From: Deltaproteobacteria bacterium
GTDB lineage: Bacteria > Desulfobacterota > Desulfuromonadia > Desulfuromonadales > BM103
Length of the DNA: 64,000 nt
Direction of reading: 5' to 3'
Assembly: GCA_024279915.1 (NCBI GenBank)
Contig: JAJRRB010000060.1
Coordinates: 1 to 64,000, forward strand
The stretch's first letter is position 1, and every line of letters starts with the position of its first letter. Shown here piece by piece: positions 56,501-63,620 of this stretch. The notes beneath the pieces are model-generated. The model was not told the origin of the DNA, did not search any database, and saw only the letters and a program-made list of their open reading frames with translations. The position numbers were made by a program, and so were the translations under genes.

Positions 56501-56664
56501 CCGGCATATGGTGTGAAAATAATGACCTGCACATCCGACAGGTCAGGGATGGCATCTAAGGGCATGCCTTTGTAGGCCCAGAGGCCTGCCGCAGCGATAA
56601 TCGCTGTGGCTATCAGAACCATGAATCTGTCTCGCAGCGAGCTGTTGATAATGGCATTAATCAT
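53524..56664 (-). CDS. cusA: CusA-type copper/silver RND efflux pump
   Basis: A 1046-residue RND pump with 12 membrane helices and two large periplasmic loops. The helix IV motif [26 protein letters not shown] is that of CusA rather than CzcA (which has a D-F-G...D-G pattern). This points to Cu(I)/Ag(I) as substrates. It overlaps the adaptor gene by 4 bp (ATGA) and is last in the operon. Confidence 0.92.
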   Translation of the reverse strand: [1046 protein letters not shown]

Positions 56665-57980
56665 TTTGCAGCTCCATTACCTGCTTCACCCTGTGCTTTT
56701 TTCTGATTAAGAGATTTCATCATTTTGGCGGTTGCTTCGCGCAGTTTTGACTCGGAATCAATCAGGAACTGAGCCGAAGTAACAACGGTTTCTCCCTCTT
56801 TAAGTCCAGAGAGAATGATGATGTTGCCATTTGACTCCATGCCCAAAGTAACCTGACGTGGCTCAAACTTGCCCGGACTGCTGACCACAAAGACCTGTTC
56901 GGTTTTGCCGGAACGGATAATAGCCTCAGAGGGAATAACCACGACATGCTCCTGAGTTCCCGCGGCAATCGTAACATCAGCAAACATTTTCGGTCTCAGG
57001 AGCAGCTTCGGGTTATCGAAAATCAGGCGAACTTTTATAGTCCGCGTCTTTGCTTCAGCGTAGGGGTAAATGTACGAAACCTGACCTTTGAAAACTTTTC
57101 CTGGGATGGCGGCCAGAGTCATCTCCACCTGGTCACCAAGGCTGACCCAGGGCAGCTCATACTCATAGATGTTGGCATAAACCCAGACCTTGGAGAGGTC
57201 AGCAATCATATAAAGTTCGGTTTTCGGAGTAACATACTGACCCTGCCTTGCGCCTATTTTAGTCACCACACCGGTAAATGGAGAATGGATGTGCAAAACC
57301 TTTTTAACTGTTCGGGTTTTCTCCAGTTCACGAACCTGGTGGGGTGGCACATCGAGAAGATGCAAACGCTCCAAAGAGCTTTTAAGCAGATTTTTAGCAC
57401 CAATCCGCACATCCTCATCGGTACTGTTTTCCAGAGTCTTTAAATTGTTTAAGGCGAGCAGGTACTCCTGCTGGGAGGTGACCAGTTGCGGGGAGTAGAT
57501 ACCCAGCAAAAGAGTGCCAGACTTAACCAGCTCTCCGGTTTTATCGACAAACAGTTTTTCTATCCATCCTTCAGTTTTCGGATGCAGACGAGCCATACGT
57601 TCTTCGTTATAATCAACTCGTCCAACCGCCCTGATACTCCGGCTTAAAGAGGTTCTTTTGGCAACAGCCGTTCGCACGCCGATATTTTGCACCATCACCG
57701 AATCGATTCTTACCGTGCCGTCAGGATCTTTTTTTGAACTCCCGGTATCCGCGTAAACCGGGACATAATCCATGCCCATAGCATCTTTAGCGGGAACAGG
57801 TGAAGTGATAGCAGGGTCCATGGGGCTTCTATAGAATAGCGGTTCGGACTTCTCTGGGGTAATCTCACCCATCGCCTGCATGGATTCGATTTGTCCCGGC
57901 CCCAGTTTCGTGGCCGCCATATAACCCAGCCCGGCACCAAGCCCTATCAAAATGATCGCTATGACAATATGTTTACTCAT
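56661..57980 (-). CDS. cusB: CusB-type periplasmic adaptor
   Basis: A 439-residue membrane-fusion protein with an N-terminal anchor helix. Its heavy-metal-binding segment (YRSPMDPAITSPVPAKDAMGMDYVPVY, about residues 48-75) is followed by the lipoyl/hairpin and barrel domains. The Met-containing segment is where CusB takes up Cu(I). GAGGAGA precedes the ATG at 57980. It joins the pump and the outer-membrane channel. Confidence 0.92.
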   Translation of the reverse strand: MSKHIVIAIILIGLGAGLGYMAATKLGPGQIESMQAMGEITPEKSEPLFYRSPMDPAITSPVPAKDAMGMDYVPVYADTGSSKKDPDGTVRIDSVMVQNIGVRTAVAKRTSLSRSIRAVGRVDYNEERMARLHPKTEGWIEKLFVDKTGELVKSGTLLLGIYSPQLVTSQQEYLLALNNLKTLENSTDEDVRIGAKNLLKSSLERLHLLDVPPHQVRELEKTRTVKKVLHIHSPFTGVVTKIGARQGQYVTPKTELYMIADLSKVWVYANIYEYELPWVSLGDQVEMTLAAIPGKVFKGQVSYIYPYAEAKTRTIKVRLIFDNPKLLLRPKMFADVTIAAGTQEHVVVIPSEAIIRSGKTEQVFVVSSPGKFEPRQVTLGMESNGNIIILSGLKEGETVVTSAQFLIDSESKLREATAKMMKSLNQKKAQGEAGNGAAK

Positions 57981-59316
57981 AGATCTTCTCCTCGCCAACC
58001 GCTGCTGCCAGTCGAGCCAAGGCCTGATTTGCTTCACTTAAAGATTGCCAATAGCGGTTTTCATAACTCAGCAAGGTGATCTGACTACGTATCAGGTTAA
58101 GGAAATCTACTTTGTTAACCTGGTAACCGGACAGCATTGAATCAACCGTCTGGCGAGCTTGCGGGATAATCCCACTTTCCACCAACAGGAACTGCTCCTT
58201 TGAACGCTTAAAATCTGCAGCAGCTTCTGAAATCTGCATCAGAACTCCGTTCAGAGTGTCCTGTTGATTGTAAATCTTCTGCTGCAGTTCACTGCTCTTT
58301 TGCGCCACAGCCTTGTCTTGCTTACGTGCGCTGAAAACCGGCAGATTCATGCTGAGCTTCACTGAGAGAAAATCACTGCGATTGCCACCAACAGATGGTG
58401 GGTTGTCACCCTGGCGCACTCCGTAAAAAGCCCCCACCTTGAAATCAGGATAGAGGTCTTTTTTGGCTAAACTCAGAAGAGACTTGGCTCCCGCTACTTC
58501 ATTGCGCAACTGACGTAGCAAGGGACGGCTCTTTTCAGCCTTCCGGTAGAGTAGGGTTTCATCGGCAATCGCTGGAAGTTTGGTTGGCACTTGGGCGGGG
58601 AGGGAAATCTCTATGTTGGCGTGCCGGTCTATCAGCCTGTTTAACCGAGCGACTATTTTACTTCTGAGGCCAATCAGCTTAATTTTCTGATCATGCAGTT
58701 TCGAGAGTTCCAACTGGGCCAGTAAAACATCCTGTTGCAGGCCTTTTCCGACTTCATACTTAATACTGGCAATCTGAATAAGTTGGCGAAACAATTCCCG
58801 GTTTCTTTCAACAATTTCCAGGGCGTGATCCAGAGAATAAATCTGCCACCATCGGGTCTTTACATTCTGCACCAAACGTAAACGGGCCTCATCAACATTA
58901 TCTGCCGCCGCTTTGGCTGCGAAAGAGCTGGCCTCTTCGCGGAGAGCCAGTTTACCTGGGAACGGCAAGGCCTGAGTCAGACCGAACTGCATCTGGGTCA
59001 TGGCCTCTTGAGACATATCAAACGAATCCGTAGGCATATTCAAAGCGTTGAAACTAATAACAGGGTCCGGCAGGGTGCCGACCTGGGAGGGGATGGCAGC
59101 CATAGCCTCGGAACGGGCTAAAATCTCGTCAAGATTGGGGTTGTCTTGAATTGCTAAATCGACAGTTGCTTGCAAGGTTAAATGCTTTTCTGCCTTTGCT
59201 TCTGCCTGACGAACCCAGGCGGGGGGAAAAGTCACAAGCACCAGAAGAACAAGCACCACTGTTTGCCGGGAGATATTTAGTGAAAAGTTGTGAGGCTCTA
59301 AAAGATGATGTCTCAT
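57973..59316 (-). CDS. cusC: CusC-type TolC-family outer-membrane channel
   Basis: A 447-residue precursor with a signal peptide ending AEA and two repeats of long helices typical of TolC channels (NPNLDEILARSEAMAAIP...; LGLIQSQITLLSYENRYWQSLSEANQALARL-type ending). GGGAG precedes the ATG. Its end overlaps cusB by 8 bp. Confidence 0.9.
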   Translation of the reverse strand: MRHHLLEPHNFSLNISRQTVVLVLLVLVTFPPAWVRQAEAKAEKHLTLQATVDLAIQDNPNLDEILARSEAMAAIPSQVGTLPDPVISFNALNMPTDSFDMSQEAMTQMQFGLTQALPFPGKLALREEASSFAAKAAADNVDEARLRLVQNVKTRWWQIYSLDHALEIVERNRELFRQLIQIASIKYEVGKGLQQDVLLAQLELSKLHDQKIKLIGLRSKIVARLNRLIDRHANIEISLPAQVPTKLPAIADETLLYRKAEKSRPLLRQLRNEVAGAKSLLSLAKKDLYPDFKVGAFYGVRQGDNPPSVGGNRSDFLSVKLSMNLPVFSARKQDKAVAQKSSELQQKIYNQQDTLNGVLMQISEAAADFKRSKEQFLLVESGIIPQARQTVDSMLSGYQVNKVDFLNLIRSQITLLSYENRYWQSLSEANQALARLAAAVGEEKIYE

Positions 59317-59545
59317 TTTTTATTCTCCCACACGACAGTCTGTAATCTTCAGGAAATGATAACAACCGAGAATTGAGACCAGCGACATACTGTGGACAAC
59401 TCATCAACATTATTAACAACTACCGGAAGAAGTGTAACAGGTATTGGGTCGATAGCCATTCGGTATAGAGACTATGAAACAACCCTGTCGACAAGCCTCT
59501 GATTGGGATTAAGAACTCAACAATGCATTCTCCCTGATTTTGGCA

Positions 59546-59779
59546 TCAATGGCACTTGGGTGGTTTGCCTCCATAACTATTTTCGTTTGCCCGCGCAATC
59601 TTTTCCAGGAACCTGGCAAAAATTCCTTTTTTTGCCGTTGGCTTGTTGATACCAATCTGCCTTGCATAGGATTTTTGACATAGTTCCGAGCAGAAATAAA
59701 AGGTCTCATGCTCGGTGAGAATCATATATCTCGCTTTTTCTTTAGAGACTTCCATGCCGCAGACAGGATCCTTCATCAT
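59546..59779 (-). CDS. YHS-domain metal-binding protein
   Basis: A 77-residue protein. The YHS domain (KDPVCGMEVSKEKA...FYFCSELCQKSY) carries Cys residues for metal binding, as found in the N-termini of some copper ATPases. GGAGG lies before the ATG at 59779. A basic tail and KPPKCH end follow. In front of cusCBA it may hand copper to or from the system, or sense it. Confidence 0.8.
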   Translation of the reverse strand: MMKDPVCGMEVSKEKARYMILTEHETFYFCSELCQKSYARQIGINKPTAKKGIFARFLEKIARANENSYGGKPPKCH

Positions 59780-59869
59780 AACGCTCACCTCCTCTGGATC
59801 AGTCGTGTTGTAAAGAAATTTTTTCTGTTCGTATTCAGTAGCCGGCTATTGGTAGCGTCAAGACGCTTA

Positions 59870-60223
59870 CTACTTCTTGTACAAGTCCGCAATTTTTGGG
59901 CCTCTTTCCCGGGTTCTGATTTTATACACCTCTTCTACATCAGACACAAAAATCAGGCCGTCGCCAGAACTTCCGGTATGGGCGCTGTCCAAAATAGTGT
60001 TGACATATGTCTCCAGGTCTTCTTTATCACAGACCAACTCGATCTTGGTTACCTCATAATACTTTTTGGTAAGATCGACTTCACAGAGCGTAAAACGGGA
60101 ACTGAAATCGTACCCAACGGGATGAACTGAGACTACGGTAGTTCCGGACGCACCTTTATCTTTCAAGGCCTCAACGGTTTGGTTCAGATGACTGGTTCTG
60201 ATGTAGGCTTTAATCTCTTTCAT
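59870..60223 (-). CDS. P-II-like regulatory protein of the metal-associated group
   Basis: A 117-residue P-II/GlnB-fold protein. It lacks the conserved T-loop uridylylation Tyr context of GlnB. A published group of P-II homologues (PII-NG) is encoded with CusABC-type metal pumps, and the present order, P-II, YHS, cusC, cusB, cusA, is that arrangement. AAGGAG precedes the ATG. It probably gauges metal or nucleotide state for the pump. Confidence 0.82.
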   Translation of the reverse strand: MKEIKAYIRTSHLNQTVEALKDKGASGTTVVSVHPVGYDFSSRFTLCEVDLTKKYYEVTKIELVCDKEDLETYVNTILDSAHTGSSGDGLIFVSDVEEVYKIRTRERGPKIADLYKK

Positions 60224-60432
60224 TTTGTTATCTCCTTGTCGTTTTATTTTCCTGACGAATACATTTCGCATGATCCAGCTCAAAGCCAACCAAACTTCAG
60301 CACCCTTAACTGTTTGGCAAGTAGTTCACCAAAATCAACTATGCCTCATTTAATCTGATCGCAAATATCGCGCCACAACAAAAACCTGTGTATTTACTTT
60401 ATGTTAATAGCCAGGGTCTCTGCGAATAACAA

Positions 60433-60476
60433 TAAATTGTAGGATATTATACGCCACGAATGTGGAATATCGTGAC
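60433..60476. promoter_or_regulatory. Shared upstream motif, copy 2
   Basis: TAAATTGTAGGATATTATAC, GCCACGAATGTGGAATATCG and TGAC. Contains CCAC/GTGG arms and the TATTAT box; aligned with 51421-51464. It sits between the P-II operon (leftward) and the IPT/TIG gene (rightward) and could serve both. Confidence 0.5.
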
Positions 60477-60601
60477 GAACCAGGCTTTGTCGGTTTTTCA
60501 TGTTTTGGCTGCGTTATGTAGATTTTCGGTTAGACTTTAACTAATGGCAGGAACCTTGAGATAGCGAAGTTTTACCATAAGAGGAGACGAAGACGGAGAC
60601 G

Positions 60602-61519
60602 ATGATGAAAAAGCTTCTATGGGCAACATTTGCATTTTTATTGTTGATAACCGGACAAACCCACGCCCTGGAAATCACTTCACTCGCGCCAACGCGCGGT
60701 ACCCCCGGAACACTGGTGGCAATTGGTGGCGGCCCCTTTTCATCACAGACCCAGCCTTTTCTGGGCGAGCAGTATGTTGCCCCTCGAATCACCCTGAAAA
60801 ACCACATTGAATTCACAGTTCCCTTTTTACCGCCGGGCAGTTATGCCCTGACAGTCCAGGACGACACCATGGTTGCAGCGCAGGCCTATCAATTCGAGGT
60901 AATGGCCCCGACCCCCCAGATAACCAATATAGATCCACGCATCCTCGACGCCTGTCTCATAGGTTCCAGAAACCGGCTAGAGGTCAATGGCCGCAATTTT
61001 TTGCCGGGTGCGTCCCTGCTGATTAACGAAAATATGGTGCCAGGCGAGGTTGTCAGCTCAACCCTTATTGAGGCTCAACTGCCGGAACTCCAGCAACCAG
61101 GCGGGTACGGCATTTCGATTCGTAACCCGGACGGGGCAAAGTCTCTCCCCCACTCTCTCTGGGTCAATAGCACCCCGGAAATCGACAGCGTTGAACGGGG
61201 TGCCGACTTTGTGAATTATTACGAAGTGATCATTCGTGGCAAGAATTTCCTGTTCAACTCTACCCTTGTGGTCAAAGAGCCTGAGGGTAACGCACCGGGA
61301 CAGACATATAAGCAACTCTCCTTCGTTCCCCGAAGCAGTGCCGCCTCACACCAGAGGTTGGATACTGTCGCTCCGCAAAGGAACAGATTGATCTATGTTG
61401 ATTGCCAGACCTTGATCTACCATCGTTACCCCACATCTTTTCAGGACAAGGATCTGAGGCTGCAAATCTTCAATCCGGATGGTCGCAAGACGAACCGGTA
61501 TGATGTGGCTTTGCCATAA
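60602..61519 (+). CDS. Exported IPT/TIG-domain protein
   Basis: A 305-residue precursor, signal peptide ending THA. Three immunoglobulin-like IPT/TIG units follow, each opening with a phrase like ITSLAPTRGTPGTLVAIGG, ITNIDPRILDACLIG or IDSVERGADFVNYYEVIIRGKNF. GGAGACG precedes the ATG. A surface or periplasmic scaffold role is inferred; position beside the cus operon suggests a link to metal stress. Confidence 0.75.
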   Translation: MMKKLLWATFAFLLLITGQTHALEITSLAPTRGTPGTLVAIGGGPFSSQTQPFLGEQYVAPRITLKNHIEFTVPFLPPGSYALTVQDDTMVAAQAYQFEVMAPTPQITNIDPRILDACLIGSRNRLEVNGRNFLPGASLLINENMVPGEVVSSTLIEAQLPELQQPGGYGISIRNPDGAKSLPHSLWVNSTPEIDSVERGADFVNYYEVIIRGKNFLFNSTLVVKEPEGNAPGQTYKQLSFVPRSSAASHQRLDTVAPQRNRLIYVDCQTLIYHRYPTSFQDKDLRLQIFNPDGRKTNRYDVALP

Positions 61520-61650
61520 ATTAAGAGACCTGACTGCTCAATTCTTCTTCAACGCGACGCCATCCCCCACCTCATAAATAGCAACGTCTGACCATCCCGC
61601 CTTCATTGTTTCCGGCCGGCAGACAGAACATCGGTGCGTAACATTAAGCT

Positions 61651-61683
61651 GAATATTAATCCACAAAATGCTGTGGAATATTC
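61651..61683. promoter_or_regulatory. Shared upstream motif, copy 3 (palindrome)
   Basis: GAATATTAATCCACA, AAATGC, TGTGGAATATTC: near-perfect arms. The right half equals the TGTGGAATAT of the copy at 60433-60476. It lies 230 bp before the next start codon. The rest of 61520-61916 is AT-rich without a gene. Confidence 0.5.
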
Positions 61684-61916
61684 TACTCACAGGCCAAGAC
61701 TACCTCTCTACGTAGAAACATACAAATAAAAACTTGAGTGTTTACAAGAACATAAGGCGTATACGCGGAGTTGGCACGATATCTGTACAGTAAGTAATGC
61801 AAAATCACACAATCAATTATTTATTAACGAGAGGATTCATCTCACATAAGAACATTAATTCGATTTGCTCCCAAGCTGGAGCTAGAGTCTAACCTTCAAC
61901 ACAAAAGGAGATTGTC

Positions 61917-62342
61917 ATGTTAAAAAAAGAACTTACCACCGCTATCTTGGTTGCTTTCTTAAGTTTGGGTCTGGTTGCAACCGCAATGGCCGGCGAAGTT
62001 GTCTACAACGGTTCTGAGGCCGGTTCAGATGAATTCAGTTTTGACGCTCAGAATGGTAACATCGATGTGGTCAAGAACCACGTCTACGACGAAGAAGCTC
62101 TCGCAAAAGTCGGCACCGAAGCGGGTAACTGGGAATATCGCTATGATGCTCCGGAAACCAAGGCAGATATAACCGCAAGGAATTATAATTACGACCAGGA
62201 GTCGTTGGCCTCAATCGGTACTGAAGCAGGGAACGATGGGTTCAGCTTTGATGCCACGGAAACGCGCAGCTATGGATCAGCTCCCAATGAAGCAGTGGCA
62301 GATGAAAGCAAAGTCAGAGATGCTGTGTGCAAAGGATGCTGA
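61917..62342 (+). CDS. Exported protein with GTEAGN repeats
   Basis: A 141-residue precursor, signal peptide ending AMA. Three degenerate repeats of about 35-40 residues carry (S/T)EAG(S/N)-x(4-5)-Y/F-D-A followed by an acidic stretch (GSEAGSDEFSFDA, GTEAGNWEYRYDA, GTEAGNDGFSFDA). It is strongly acidic and ends in CKGC. AAAGGAG precedes the ATG. Metal or calcium binding is possible. No family recognised. Confidence 0.7.
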   Translation: MLKKELTTAILVAFLSLGLVATAMAGEVVYNGSEAGSDEFSFDAQNGNIDVVKNHVYDEEALAKVGTEAGNWEYRYDAPETKADITARNYNYDQESLASIGTEAGNDGFSFDATETRSYGSAPNEAVADESKVRDAVCKGC

Positions 62343-62417
62343 TTGCAAACGAAGCTGATTGCAAACGAAGCTGATTGCAAACGAAGCTGATTGCAAACGA
62401 AGCTGATTGCAAACGAA
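62338..62417. repeat. Five tandem 16-bp repeats over a stop codon
   Basis: GCTGATTGCAAACGAA is repeated five times without mismatch, then breaks off after GCTGAT. The first copy contains the TGA of the preceding gene. The unit resembles the gene's own last codons (TGCAAAGGATGCTGA), so it may have arisen by local slippage. The 16-bp period is not a codon multiple. Confidence 0.8.
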
Positions 62418-62428
62418 GCTGATCACGC

Positions 62429-62467
62429 AAAACCGCCCCCTCGGCAAGAGCCGGGGGGGCGGTTTTT
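62429..62467 (+). terminator. Terminator after the repeat array
   Basis: AAAACCGCCCCC and GGGGGGCGGTTTTT enclose a small CGGC/GCCG inner stem. Confidence 0.88.
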
Positions 62468-62503
62468 GTGAGGATGGGTAGCGGAAGCTTTACATCTGCC
62501 TAA

Positions 62504-62662
62504 GAGCCTGTCCGACAATCCATGATCGGCTGCAAACCCAGCTGTATGATCCATCTTTCAGCTCCTTTTCGACCAATAGCTACGGCTATTACTCTCAAAC
62601 GAGCCAAAATCTGGTCTCAAACTTCCGAATTTTCGCTTCGACCCTTATTATCGGACAGACTC
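62504..62662. mobile_element. 159-bp MITE-like element with terminal inverted repeats
   Basis: GAGCCTGTCCGACAAT at the left end and the complement of GAGTCTGTCCGATAAT at the right end (14 of 16 bases agree) bracket a sequence with no ORF. The right end abuts the stop codon of the barrel gene on the minus strand. This is the form of a non-autonomous transposon; no flanking duplication is obvious. Confidence 0.5.
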
Positions 62663-63535
62663 CTAGAAATTGATCGTACCGGAGACACCGACCATGTAGT
62701 CAGCGCTGCCATCACTTAATCCTTTGCCAACATAACCACCAATACGGCCATATTGTGAAGTCCAGTAATTGACATTTAATTCCACAGCCAGGGCACTGTC
62801 ACCATCATCGAAGGCAGCAGTCGCCCCGGTGAGATCGACGCCGTAAGAGAGTTTCTCTGTCAGGGAATAGCTGGCCGACATCAGGTAGGTCCAATAGTCA
62901 TCCGGCTTGTAGTCTGAAGTAGTGCCGGGGATAACGTACATGGCTTCGGCATAAGTGAACCAGTCACCAAAGCCCTTGCCAAGGCTCATGCCGCCACCAA
63001 AATCGAAGGCACCCGTACCCAGGCCCTTGTCTTCATCACCTGTCGGCATTTTGAGATAGACCAGCGGTCTGAGCATGGGGGCGGTCGCTGTTTCTTGAAA
63101 CAGAATGTAACCCGCCGTCAAAGAACTATCGCCAAGGCCTTTTTGCGAAGCATTTGAGATGACTGTCTCGTCACTCATGCCGCCAGAGTCACCCATGCCT
63201 CCAGAGTCACCCATGCCTGACTCGTGCCGAGGAAAGCGATTGCCACCGAGAATAACGGTCGAGTCGTTGTCCTGATAGAGATAGGGAATAACCAGCGAAA
63301 AATCGAGCCTGTCGTTGGGGACATAGCCAATGGTCAAGGGAATTCGAATGCTTTCGGTATCCACACTGGTTCCATAATCACCGCTGGCAAAGTCAAAACC
63401 GAGGCTCACAGAAAAGGGCGTTGCCGGTGCCGCCAGGACCGTGGCTGCCTGGCAGAAGAACAAGCCTGCGGCCAACAGCAGGCCGCCCCAGATCTTCACG
63501 CTGTTCATTTTCTCAGTACTGTTCAAGCTCTTCAT
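62663..63535 (-). CDS. Outer-membrane transporter-like beta-barrel protein
   Basis: A 290-residue precursor; the hydrophobic signal core (IWGGLLLAAGLFFCQAATVLAA) is preceded by a polar 15-residue stretch. Mature strands and an ending GTINF fit a barrel. The family impression is the transporter/MetA-degradation-type barrel. A short repeat, GMGDSGGMGDSGGMSD, lies in an exposed loop (about residue 115). ATG at 63535 has GGAG; an ATG at 63550 has none. Confidence 0.75.
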   Translation of the reverse strand: MKSLNSTEKMNSVKIWGGLLLAAGLFFCQAATVLAAPATPFSVSLGFDFASGDYGTSVDTESIRIPLTIGYVPNDRLDFSLVIPYLYQDNDSTVILGGNRFPRHESGMGDSGGMGDSGGMSDETVISNASQKGLGDSSLTAGYILFQETATAPMLRPLVYLKMPTGDEDKGLGTGAFDFGGGMSLGKGFGDWFTYAEAMYVIPGTTSDYKPDDYWTYLMSASYSLTEKLSYGVDLTGATAAFDDGDSALAVELNVNYWTSQYGRIGGYVGKGLSDGSADYMVGVSGTINF

Positions 63536-63620
63536 TATGCGTTTCTCCATTTGGGTAAAGCTCGGGCAGTCGCCGGTCGGCGACTGCCCGTAGGTATACA
63601 ATAACTGGGTGATGCTCGGG

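Noticed and set aside
60602-61519. Assignment as a copper-binding protein
   Set aside because: The IPT/TIG units lack Met/His/Cys clusters; only its location and the shared motif suggest metal stress.
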